From positions 1 to 10,399 of the forward strand of contig JANJSW010000002.1 in NCBI GenBank assembly GCA_024711415.1: DNA of 10,399 nucleotides, given 5' to 3'. The translations under genes were made by a program, and so were the position numbers. This stretch comes from Thermomonas sp. Lineage in GTDB: Bacteria; Pseudomonadota; Gammaproteobacteria; Xanthomonadales; Xanthomonadaceae. Under the pieces are notes generated by a model. The model worked only from the letters and a program-made list of their open reading frames with translations. It was not told where the DNA came from and did no database searches. Positions 1 to 7,824 of this stretch are shown here, piece by piece (the stretch's first letter is position 1; each line of letters opens with the position of its first letter).

Positions 1-731
1 CGCCGTTCACGGAAGGGCGGCCCAACGGCTACCTCAGCTACCGCTCGCACATCTGGACCGACACCGACGCCGACCGCACCGGCATGCTCGATTTCGTGTT
101 CGAGGACGGCTTCGGCTACGAGCGCTACGTCGATTACCTGCTCGACGTGCCGATGTACTTCAGTTATCGCGACGGCATCTACCACGATGCCAGCGGCAAG
201 TCGTTCCGCGACTTCATGCAGGGCCGGCTGGACGTGCTGCCCGGCGCGCTGCCGACCCTGCGCGACTGGAACGACCACATGACCACGGCCTTCCCGGAAG
301 TGCGGCTGAAGAAGTTCCTGGAGATGCGCGGTGCCGACGGCGGCCCGTGGGGCCGGCTGTGCGCGCTGCCGGCGTTCTGGGTGGGCCTGCTGTACGACGA
401 CGCGGCGCTGGATGCCGCCTGGGACCTGGTCAAGGATTTCAGCCTGGCCGAACGCCACGCGCTGCGCGATGGCGTGCCGAAGCATGCGCTGGGGCTGCCG
501 TTCCGCGGCGGCACGCTGCGCGACCTGGCCCGTCGCGCGCTGGAGATTTCCGCCGCGGGCCTGCGCCGTCGCGCCGTGCAGGACCGCTGCGGTGCCGACG
601 AAACCGGCTTCCTCGATCCGCTGGTGGAGATCGTGGAATCCGGCAAGACCCCCGCCGAGCGCAAGCTGGCGCTGTTCCACGGGGAATGGCGCGGCAGCGT
701 CGACCCGGTGTTCTGCGAGTTTTCCTACTGA
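1..731 (+). CDS. gshA: Glutamate-cysteine ligase, C-terminal part (5'-truncated by window edge)
   Basis: This enzyme makes gamma-glutamylcysteine from glutamate, cysteine and ATP, the first and committed step of cytosolic glutathione synthesis. The first whole codon is at base 3 and 242 residues are visible, roughly the C-terminal half of the usual 450 or so. The visible part opens with [20 protein letters not shown] and continues with [38 protein letters not shown] and the closing [12 protein letters not shown]. These blocks are typical of the GCS2 group shared by plants, alphaproteobacteria and xanthomonads, not of the E. coli-type GshA. No frameshift is visible. The gene is followed after 75 bases by ppc on the same strand. 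Glutathione is the acceptor used by the downstream FrmA/FrmB pathway, which gives a functional link but does not prove an operon. The identification rests on recalled family motifs and is strong. Confidence 0.92.
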   Translation, partial: PFTEGRPNGYLSYRSHIWTDTDADRTGMLDFVFEDGFGYERYVDYLLDVPMYFSYRDGIYHDASGKSFRDFMQGRLDVLPGALPTLRDWNDHMTTAFPEVRLKKFLEMRGADGGPWGRLCALPAFWVGLLYDDAALDAAWDLVKDFSLAERHALRDGVPKHALGLPFRGGTLRDLARRALEISAAGLRRRAVQDRCGADETGFLDPLVEIVESGKTPAERKLALFHGEWRGSVDPVFCEFSY

Positions 732-771
732 GCGCAGGCGCGCGGGGCGGATAGTCCCAACCGCAACCGTT

Positions 772-805
772 GCCGCAGCGCATCAAAATCGCGTTAGCCT
801 GCGGC
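772..805 (+). promoter_or_regulatory. Inverted repeat ending at the ppc start codon
   Basis: A perfect 7-base inverted repeat, GCCGCAG (772-778) and CTGCGGC (799-805), encloses 20 bases and ends one base before the ppc ATG at 807. If it folds in the mRNA, the right arm covers the place where a Shine-Dalgarno sequence would sit. No good Shine-Dalgarno motif is visible there. It could modulate translation, serve as a protein-binding dyad, or be a chance repeat in GC-rich DNA. No convincing -35/-10 pair was recognised in the 75-base gap. The repeat is seen directly; the role is speculation. Confidence 0.3.
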
Positions 806-806
806 C

Positions 807-3521
807 ATGGCCACTTCCGACGCGCCGCTGCGCGAGCAGCTTGATTTCACAGCCACCGACGCGCCGCTGCGCGACGATGTGCGCCGGCTGGGCGCGATGG
901 TCGGCGACATGCTGGCCGAGCAGGTGGCACCGGCCTTCCTCGAGCAAGTGGAAACCCTGCGGCGGATCGCGATCGCCCGGCGCGAGCAGGGCGAGCCCGT
1001 GGACGCGCTGGCGCAGCGGCTGGCGCAGGTGCCGCTTGCGCAGGCGGAGCCGCTGGTGCGGGCGTTCGCAGCCTATTTCAGCGCCACCAACGTGGCCGAG
1101 CGCGTGCACCGGATCCGCCGTCGCCGCGACTACCAGCGGCTGGGCGAGGCGCCGCAGCCGGGTGGGCTGGAGGCGGTGCTGCGCGGCTTGCGCGACGAGG
1201 GCGTGACGCTGGCGGAGCTGCAGGCGCAGCTGGCCGGGCTGTGCGTGGAGCCGGTGTTCACCGCGCATCCCACCGAGGCGGTGCGGCGCGCGCTGCTGCT
1301 GAAGGAAAAGACCGTGGTCGAACGGCTGATCGCCGACATCGACCGCACCCGCACGCCGCCGGAGCGGCGCGCCGACGATGCCCGCATCCGCCAGTCGCTG
1401 ACCACCGCCTGGCAGACCAACGAGGCGCCGCCGCAGCGGCCCAGCGTGGCCGACGAGGTGGAACACGTCGGCTTCTACCTTGGCAGCGTGCTGTACCGCG
1501 TGCTGCCGGTGTTCTACGAGGCGTTTTGCGATGCGGTGGAGGCCGTCTATGGCGAACGCATCGCGCTGCCGCCCCTGCTGCGCTTCGGCAGCTGGGTCGG
1601 CGGCGACATGGACGGCAACCCCAACGTCGGTGCGGCCAGCGTGCGCGACGCGCTGGCCGCGCAGCGGGCGCTGGCGCTGGACTGCTACCTGGCCGACCTG
1701 CGCGCGCTGGGCGACATCCTCACCCAGAGCCACGGCCATGCCGGCATCGATGTGGAAGTCGAGGCGCGTGCCGCCGCACACCGGGCTTTGCTGCCGGAAG
1801 GCATGGTGCGCAATCGGCCGCGGCTGGCCGACATGCCCTACCGGCAGCTGCTGTGGGCGATGCGTGCGCGCCTGCAGGCCACCGGCGAAGGCGCGACGGG
1901 TGGTTATGCCGATGCAGCGGCCTTCATCGACGACCTGGTGCTGATCGACGCCAGCCTGGCCCGGCACCGCGGCGACCATGCCGGTCGCTTCGCGCTGCGG
2001 CGCATCCTCTGGCGTGCGCGCACCTTCGGCTTCCACATGGCCGCGCTGGACCTGCGCCAGGATTCCGCCGTGCACGAGCAGGCGCTGGCTGCGCTGGAGG
2101 CGGATGCCGAGTGGGTCGCGCGCCCGCTGCCGGCGCGGATCGAGCGGTTGCATGCGCTGATCTCGGGCGCTGCACCGGTCGACGCGGGCGCAGCCGACGC
2201 CTCGGCGACGCTGGAGGTGTTCCGCACCGTGCGCGAACTGCGCGCGGCGCTGGGCAAACATGCCTTCGGTCCCTACATCATCAGCATGGCGCGCAATGCC
2301 GCCGACGCCCTGGCCGTGCTGGCGCTGGCGCGCATCGCCGGCTGCGTCGTCGACGGCGAAGTGCCGCTGGACGTGGCGCCGCTGTTCGAGACGGTGGACG
2401 ACCTGGAGGCTGCGCCGGCGACGATGCAGGCGCTGTTCGCCGACCCGCTGTACCGCCGCCACCTGGCCGCGCGCGGCGGGCGGCAGGTGGTGATGCTGGG
2501 CTACAGCGACAGCGCCAAGGATGGCGGACTGTTGGCATCACGCTGGGCGCTGCAGCGCGCGCAGGTCGAGCTGCTGGACGTGGCGCGCGCGGCCGGCCTG
2601 CAACTGGTGTTCTTCCATGGCCGCGGTGGTTCGGTCAGCCGCGGCGGCGGCAAGACAGAGCGGGCGATCATGGCGGCGCCGCGCGGCAGCGTGGCCGGGC
2701 GCATGCGCGTCACCGAGCAAGGCGAGGTCATCCATCGCAAATACGGGATACGCGCGCTGGCGCTGCGCAACCTCGAGCAGATGACCGGCGCCGTGCTGCG
2801 CGCATCGCTGCGGCCGCGACCGCCGGAGCCGCGCGAGGGCGAGTGGCGCGCGCTTGCCGCCGAGCTGGCGCAGGTCTCGCGCACGCACTACCGCGCGCTG
2901 GTGCACGAGCATCCGGACTTCCCGGCTTACTTCCGTTCGGCCACGCCGGTGGACGTGATCGAGCGCCTGCACATCAGCTCGCGGCCATCGCGCCGCCGCG
3001 ATGGCGGCATCGCCAACCTGCGCGCGATCCCCTGGGTGTTTTCGTGGGCGCAGAGCCGTTCCGGCCTGACCGGCTGGTACGGCATCGGGACCGCCCTGCG
3101 CCACGGCATCGATGTGCACGGACTGGACGCGATGGTGGCCATGGCCCGCGACTGGCCGTTCTTCGCCGCGATGATCGACGACGTGGAGATGGCGATGGCG
3201 AAGTCCGACATCGACATCTTCGAACGCTATTCCGCGCTGGCCGGCGGGTTGCATCCGGTGTTCTTTCCGCCCATCGCCGAGGAGTTCGAACGCACCCGCG
3301 AGGCGATCCTCGCGATCAAGCAGCGCGACGCGCTGCTGGCCGACGATTACCGGCTGCGCCTGTCGATCCGGCTGCGCAACCCCTACGTCGATCCGATCAG
3401 CCTGCTGCAGGTGGGCCTGCTGCGGCGCTGGCGCGAAGGCGGGCGCGAGGATGATGCCCTGCTGCGCACGCTGGTCTCCACCGTCAACGGCATCGCCGCG
3501 GGGATCCAGAACACCGGCTAG
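807..3521 (+). CDS. ppc: Phosphoenolpyruvate carboxylase
   Basis: This enzyme adds bicarbonate to phosphoenolpyruvate to give oxaloacetate and phosphate, refilling the TCA cycle; it acts in the cytosol as a tetramer. The 904 residues match the usual bacterial length of about 880-930. Visible motifs in order are VFTAHPTEAVRR around the catalytic His154, GSWVGGDMDGNPNV (261-274), GYSDSAKDGG with Lys572, FFHGRGGSVSRGGG (602-615), RVTEQGEVIHRKYG (634-647) and the C-terminal QNTG (901-904). Arg606, Lys799, Arg857 and Asn902 line up by motif with the aspartate-inhibition site of the E. coli enzyme, so feedback inhibition by aspartate is likely kept. ATG at 807 gives the family's normal N-terminus, but its Shine-Dalgarno is poor and it follows an inverted repeat. 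The gene sits between gshA and the frm operon on the same strand. The identification is secure. Confidence 0.97.
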   Translation: MATSDAPLREQLDFTATDAPLRDDVRRLGAMVGDMLAEQVAPAFLEQVETLRRIAIARREQGEPVDALAQRLAQVPLAQAEPLVRAFAAYFSATNVAERVHRIRRRRDYQRLGEAPQPGGLEAVLRGLRDEGVTLAELQAQLAGLCVEPVFTAHPTEAVRRALLLKEKTVVERLIADIDRTRTPPERRADDARIRQSLTTAWQTNEAPPQRPSVADEVEHVGFYLGSVLYRVLPVFYEAFCDAVEAVYGERIALPPLLRFGSWVGGDMDGNPNVGAASVRDALAAQRALALDCYLADLRALGDILTQSHGHAGIDVEVEARAAAHRALLPEGMVRNRPRLADMPYRQLLWAMRARLQATGEGATGGYADAAAFIDDLVLIDASLARHRGDHAGRFALRRILWRARTFGFHMAALDLRQDSAVHEQALAALEADAEWVARPLPARIERLHALISGAAPVDAGAADASATLEVFRTVRELRAALGKHAFGPYIISMARNAADALAVLALARIAGCVVDGEVPLDVAPLFETVDDLEAAPATMQALFADPLYRRHLAARGGRQVVMLGYSDSAKDGGLLASRWALQRAQVELLDVARAAGLQLVFFHGRGGSVSRGGGKTERAIMAAPRGSVAGRMRVTEQGEVIHRKYGIRALALRNLEQMTGAVLRASLRPRPPEPREGEWRALAAELAQVSRTHYRALVHEHPDFPAYFRSATPVDVIERLHISSRPSRRRDGGIANLRAIPWVFSWAQSRSGLTGWYGIGTALRHGIDVHGLDAMVAMARDWPFFAAMIDDVEMAMAKSDIDIFERYSALAGGLHPVFFPPIAEEFERTREAILAIKQRDALLADDYRLRLSIRLRNPYVDPISLLQVGLLRRWREGGREDDALLRTLVSTVNGIAAGIQNTG

Positions 3522-3564
3522 GGTGGTGCGGGCATCGCGGCGTGTGTGCCAGACTGGCTTCGCC

Positions 3565-3582
3565 TATACTCCCCTGCAGTAT
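3565..3582 (+). promoter_or_regulatory. frmRAB promoter -10 and probable FrmR operator
   Basis: The bases TATACTCCCCTGCAGTAT contain a perfect dyad, ATACT (3566-3570) and AGTAT (3578-3582), around the C-rich core CCCCTGC. CsoR/RcnR/FrmR-family repressors are known to bind short AT-rich inverted repeats flanking a G/C tract, such as the TACT-G6-N-AGTA form described for RcnR. TATACT (3565-3570) is also a good -10 hexamer, so repressor binding would block RNA polymerase. No clear -35 is seen about 17 bases upstream (GTGTGT at 3542-3547). A transcript starting near 3577 would begin upstream of the GTG at 3597 but downstream of the in-frame GTG at 3546, which supports the shorter FrmR. Binding by FrmR is inferred from the motif and its position. 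Confidence 0.65.
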
Positions 3583-3596
3583 CGCTGGGTGCCGCC

Positions 3597-3881
3597 GTGC
3601 CGCATTCTCCGGAAGACAAAAAGCGCGCCACCACGCGCCTGCGCCGCATTCGCGGCCAGGTGGACGCGCTGGAGCGCGCGGTGGAAGCGGGTAGCGACTG
3701 TGCGCCTATCCTGCAACAGCTGGCCGCACTGCGCGGCGCCGTCAACGGCCTGATGGCCGAGATCCTGGACAGCCATCTGCGTGGGGAATTCACCCAGCTC
3801 GCCAGCGACCCGAAAATCCGCAAACAACACCAGCAGAGCATCGATGAAGTGATCGCGCTGGTACGTTCGTATCTCAAGTAG
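3597..3881 (+). CDS. frmR: Formaldehyde-responsive transcriptional repressor FrmR
   Basis: This is a small all-helical DNA-binding protein of the CsoR/RcnR (DUF156) family that represses the frm operon until formaldehyde modifies it. The GTG start at 3597 gives 94 residues, close to the roughly 91 of E. coli FrmR, and an N-terminus of M-P-H-S-P-E-D-K-K. An earlier in-frame GTG at 3546 would add 17 atypical residues and lies upstream of the predicted promoter, so it is rejected. With this start the residues described for the sensor fall in place: Pro2 and Cys35 (bridged by formaldehyde), plus His3, His60 and Glu64 of the metal-site positions in related proteins. The RLRRIRGQVDALER segment (14-27) is the usual helix-1 block. 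A weak Shine-Dalgarno (TGGGTG, 3586-3591) precedes the GTG. frmA follows after 18 bases, and the operator-like dyad at 3565-3582 suggests autorepression. Confidence 0.92.
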   Translation: MPHSPEDKKRATTRLRRIRGQVDALERAVEAGSDCAPILQQLAALRGAVNGLMAEILDSHLRGEFTQLASDPKIRKQHQQSIDEVIALVRSYLK

Positions 3882-5009
<1,128 letters not shown>

Positions 5010-5022
5010 GGGGGATGGCCTG

Positions 5023-5853
5023 ATGGAACGCATCGAACACCGCGCCTGCTTCGGCGGCTGGCAGGACGTGTACCGGCACCGCTCGGCGGTGCTGGGCTGC
5101 GACATGACCTTCGCGATCTACCTGCCGCCGCAGGTGCAGGACGGACCGGTGCCGGTGCTGTACTGGCTGTCGGGCCTGACCTGCACCGAACAGAACTTCA
5201 TCACCAAGGCGGGTGCGCAGCGCTATGCGGCCGAGCATGGCGTCGCCATCGTCGCGCCGGACACGAGCCCGCGCGGTGACGGCGTGGCCGATGCGGAGGG
5301 CTACGACCTGGGCAAGGGCGCCGGCTTCTACGTCAACGCCACGCAGGCGCCGTGGGCGGCGCATTACCGCATGTTCGACTACGTGGCCGAGGAACTGCCG
5401 GCGCTGGTCGAAGCGCATTTCCCGGTCACCGCCGCGCGCGCGATCAGCGGGCATTCGATGGGTGGCCACGGGGCGTTGGTGGTGGCGCTGCGCAACCCGG
5501 GGCGCTATCGCAGCGTGTCGGCGTTCTCGCCGATCGTTGCGCCCTCGCAGGTGCCGTGGGGGCAGAAGGCGTTCGCCGCCTATCTTGGCGAGGACTGTGC
5601 GGCCTGGGCGCAGTACGACGCCAGCGAGCTGATCAGGACGGCTGCGGAAAAGCTGCCGGTGCTGGTCGACCAGGGCGAGGCCGACGAGTTCCTCGATGCC
5701 CAGCTGCAGCCGTGGCGTCTGAAGGACGCCGCCGATGCTGCCGGGTATCCGGTGTATCTGCGCATGCAGCCGGGCCATGACCACAGCTACTACTTCATCG
5801 CCAGTTTCATCGGTGAGCACATCGCCCACCACGCGGCGGCGCTGCGCGAATAA
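5023..5853 (+). CDS. frmB: S-formylglutathione hydrolase
   Basis: This is a cytosolic serine hydrolase of the esterase D family. It cleaves S-formylglutathione to formate and glutathione, finishing the detoxification begun by FrmA. The 276 residues are the normal length. The nucleophile elbow is GHSMGG with Ser145, and the triad is completed by probable Asp221 (QGEADEFL) and His254 (GHDHSYYF). The family blocks [10 protein letters not shown] (50-59), APDTSPRG (78-85) and [13 protein letters not shown] (168-180) are present. The start ATG follows the frmA stop by 13 bases and has a strong Shine-Dalgarno, GGGGGA (5010-5015), seven bases upstream, consistent with co-transcription. The frame ends in two consecutive TAA codons (5851-5856). 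The next gene converges from the other strand, its stop starting at 5857, so no conventional terminator fits between them. Confidence 0.97.
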   Translation: MERIEHRACFGGWQDVYRHRSAVLGCDMTFAIYLPPQVQDGPVPVLYWLSGLTCTEQNFITKAGAQRYAAEHGVAIVAPDTSPRGDGVADAEGYDLGKGAGFYVNATQAPWAAHYRMFDYVAEELPALVEAHFPVTAARAISGHSMGGHGALVVALRNPGRYRSVSAFSPIVAPSQVPWGQKAFAAYLGEDCAAWAQYDASELIRTAAEKLPVLVDQGEADEFLDAQLQPWRLKDAADAAGYPVYLRMQPGHDHSYYFIASFIGEHIAHHAAALRE

Positions 5854-5856
5854 TAA

Positions 5857-6645
5857 TCAGCGCATCAGGCGGGAAATTAAGCTGAGTATCGCCAGGGCAA
5901 TAATCAGGATGACGCTCTTTCGCAGGTAGCGCTTTCTTCGCTCCAACAGGTCTAGGGCCTGCTCGTTCTTCAAAGCGGCGATTCGCGCTAATTCGCGCGA
6001 GGGTTCCACGCTGGCGTCGATGTAGACATCGCGCACGTGCAAGGCCAGCGCGGCGTCGAGGCGTGGCAGATGCTCATCCAAGAAGCGAGATTGCGCCTCA
6101 TGCGCGGCATCCACATCGCCATTGGATGCAGCTGCATGGTTGATGGCTTGCCAATGACCGCGGGCCAACTCACGAACGATTTCGTCATCGTGCAGGTCGA
6201 GCGCGTCGAAACCATCGCCCCGATAGGAAACCGGCACGGGAGTTCCAGACGGGGGGGCAATGGGTGGCAGCAGGCCGCTCTTGCGTAACCCCTTCATTCG
6301 TTGTCGTCGGCTCCATCGCTGATAGCGCACCAGAAGATGGAAAAAAACCAGTGCTAGGGGAACTGGCCCAGCCATAAGGAACACTCCCGACAAAGCCGCG
6401 CCACGTATGGATAAGGTCGGGCCGCCCAGCCAGAGATAGAGCTTTGATAGTGCGCCGAGCAAAGCTGGTGAAACGAGGCAGGACAACAGGTTGCAGTACG
6501 CGTAACCCAGCACTCGGTTGAGTTGGCGCCGCCAATGGATGGGATGATCCAGGTTCGGCCCCGAACTCGGATAGCGAAAAGCCACGAGGGCGATGAGTCC
6601 GGAGAACAGATAAATGGCGATAACGGCTTTCGCAAAGAGACCCAT
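5857..6645 (-). CDS. Unrecognised multi-pass membrane protein, low GC
   Basis: I do not recognise this 262-residue protein. Hydrophobic segments lie at about residues 4-23, 46-74 and 83-106, followed by a basic stretch (RYQRWSRRQRMKGLRK, 107-122) that should be cytosolic. A soluble region of about 120 residues follows, acidic and probably helical around 150-240. The protein ends with a basic patch (ERRKRYLRK, 235-243) and a last hydrophobic helix (244-260). The layout is membrane anchor, cytosolic domain, C-terminal anchor; no signal-peptidase site or catalytic motif is evident. The ATG at 6645 has GGGGA a few bases upstream. The gene samples at 56-58% GC (67 of 120 at 5881-6000; 35 of 60 at 6361-6420), against 45 of 60 in frmB at 5461-5520, and its codons are less G/C-biased at third positions. 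It converges on frmB with a 3-base gap. The open frame and membrane pattern support a real gene. Confidence 0.7.
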   Translation of the reverse strand: MGLFAKAVIAIYLFSGLIALVAFRYPSSGPNLDHPIHWRRQLNRVLGYAYCNLLSCLVSPALLGALSKLYLWLGGPTLSIRGAALSGVFLMAGPVPLALVFFHLLVRYQRWSRRQRMKGLRKSGLLPPIAPPSGTPVPVSYRGDGFDALDLHDDEIVRELARGHWQAINHAAASNGDVDAAHEAQSRFLDEHLPRLDAALALHVRDVYIDASVEPSRELARIAALKNEQALDLLERRKRYLRKSVILIIALAILSLISRLMR

Positions 6646-6732
6646 ATTTCCCCGGATGGAGATGCCGTCGGTTTTGTAGCGCGCGCGGCAATCAGTTGGA
6701 CAATGCCAAACTATAGCCGCGGCACTGTATAG

Positions 6733-7404
6733 CTACGCCAGAGTGTATTCGGTGTAGGCGAAGCGTCCGTCGCGCAGCACGGTGTCGCCGCGTTCCAATG
6801 CGATGGGCGCGGCAAACATCGGCCCGGCGGACACGCAGGTGTGGAATTCGCCGTGCTCACCGCAGGGGTCGACGTCCGGCGGCAGCTCGGCCAGCAACGC
6901 GGCATCGAAGGCGCGGCCTGCGAATGTGGCATCGAGCTGGGTGGTATCCGCGCAGCACAGGTGCGCGCGCAGGCCGCCTTCGATCATCTCCCGCGCCAGC
7001 CGTGCGGTGTCGCTGCCAAACAGCGGGAACAGCGGCGTCCAGCCCAGCCGTGCGCACAGCGCCTCGCGCCAGTCGCGGATGTCTGCGAGCAACAGGTCGC
7101 CGTAGGCGATATCGGCAAGGCCCGGCCAGCGCGCCTGCGCCCGCGCCAGTGCATCGGTGAAGCTGGCGACGTAGCTCGCGTTGTCGGCGGCCTGCGGGAT
7201 CCAGGCCTCGATCAGCGGCAGCCCGGCGGCGAGGGCCTGCGCATGCAGCACGTCGCGACGGATGCCCTGCATCGACACGCGCTCGAAACCTTCGGTCAGC
7301 GTGGTGAGCAGGCCGACCACCTCGACGTCGCCGCGCGCCCGCAGCGCGTGCAAGGCCCACGCGGCGTCCTTGCCGCCGCTCCATGACAGCAGCACGGGGA
7401 TCAT
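6733..7404 (-). CDS. Dph6-like (diphthine-ammonia ligase family) PP-loop ATP-binding protein
   Basis: This 223-residue protein belongs to the adenine-nucleotide alpha-hydrolase/PP-loop group often annotated as diphthine-ammonia ligase or ATP_bind_4. The PP-loop SGGKD is at residues 9-13 near the N-terminus. It is followed by SMQGIRRDVLHAQALAAGLP (44-63), the family block AYGDLLLADIRDWREALCARLG (100-121) and a DPCGEHGEFHTCV block (179-191). The last matches the conserved GE-x-GE-[FY] signature of Dph6-type proteins. Such enzymes activate a carboxylate with ATP for amidation. Bacteria do not make diphthamide on elongation factor, so the real substrate is unknown. The ATG at 7404 follows the stop of the 114-residue gene by 13 bases, with GAGG about 10 bases upstream. 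It ends in TAG at 6733-6735. It is probably the last gene of the DegV/114-residue cluster. Confidence 0.85.
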   Translation of the reverse strand: MIPVLLSWSGGKDAAWALHALRARGDVEVVGLLTTLTEGFERVSMQGIRRDVLHAQALAAGLPLIEAWIPQAADNASYVASFTDALARAQARWPGLADIAYGDLLLADIRDWREALCARLGWTPLFPLFGSDTARLAREMIEGGLRAHLCCADTTQLDATFAGRAFDAALLAELPPDVDPCGEHGEFHTCVSAGPMFAAPIALERGDTVLRDGRFAYTEYTLA

Positions 7405-7417
7405 GCGGTCGGGAACC

Positions 7418-7762
7418 TCAGGCCGCGGTGACGTCGCGCAGTTGCCAGTGGGTGCCGGCCAGCAGCCCCATGCGCTGGCGCAGCAGCGCCGAAGACAGGC
7501 GGGTATCGACGATCAGGTCGATGTGCAGGTCGTCCTGCTGGCCGGTGACGCGGGCGGCCGGGTCGGTGGCGGACAGCGCCGGATCGACGTCGTCGGGTTC
7601 CTCCTGCCTGGCCTGCCAGCGCAGGAACAGGGCGTCATCGCGCAGTGCGTCCTGCAGTTCCTCGGCAAACCCTTCCGCGCCGCGCGAGCGGAAACTCAGT
7701 TCAGGGTCGTTGCCTCGTGCCTCGTCCGGATTGGGCAGGCGGATGTAGTAGCGAGTGGTCAT
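7418..7762 (-). CDS. Unrecognised 114-residue soluble protein
   Basis: This small gene begins at the ATG at 7762, giving M-T-T-R-Y-Y-I-R-L-P, and ends at TGA 7418-7420. I cannot assign a family. The protein is charged and has no membrane segment. An N-terminal part with basic and aromatic residues (1-12) leads to a predicted helix (GAEGFAEELQDALRDDALF, 30-48) and an acidic linker (EEPDDVDPALSATDP, 54-68). A beta-like segment (DLHIDLIVDTRLS, 78-90) and a helical end follow. The frame remains open far upstream through the DegV gene, but that extension is arginine/proline-rich antisense-type sequence, so the internal ATG is chosen. GGGA lies about seven bases upstream of it. It sits 62 bases after the DegV stop and 13 bases before the Dph6-like gene, so co-transcription is likely. 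Gene reality is probable from tight packing and plausible composition; function is unknown. Confidence 0.7.
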   Translation of the reverse strand: MTTRYYIRLPNPDEARGNDPELSFRSRGAEGFAEELQDALRDDALFLRWQARQEEPDDVDPALSATDPAARVTGQQDDLHIDLIVDTRLSSALLRQRMGLLAGTHWQLRDVTAA

Positions 7763-7824
7763 GGGCGATCCCGGAAAGACGAGTCCAGATGTTGGCGGCG
7801 CGGTCGTCGATGCACCGTCACGGT

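Noticed and set aside
783..2462. A 559-codon open frame on the minus strand opposite ppc
   Set aside because: It lies fully antisense to a secure PEP carboxylase, and its His/Arg/Gln/Ala-rich low-order composition is typical of antisense frames in high-GC DNA.
1241..3454. A 737-codon plus-strand frame overlapping ppc in another phase
   Set aside because: Its arginine/alanine/glycine-rich composition and complete overlap with ppc mark it as an out-of-phase shadow.
3546..3596. Upstream GTG start for frmR
   Set aside because: It lies upstream of the predicted promoter -10, adds residues unlike FrmR and would displace the reactive Pro2.
5839..5863. Intrinsic terminator at the end of frmB
   Set aside because: The 6-base stem has a 13-base loop and no T-run on either strand, so it is listed only as a weak observation.
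6185..6691. A 168-codon minus-strand frame overlapping the low-GC membrane gene
   Set aside because: It has no hydrophobic pattern or ribosome-binding support, while the competing 262-codon frame has coherent membrane helices.
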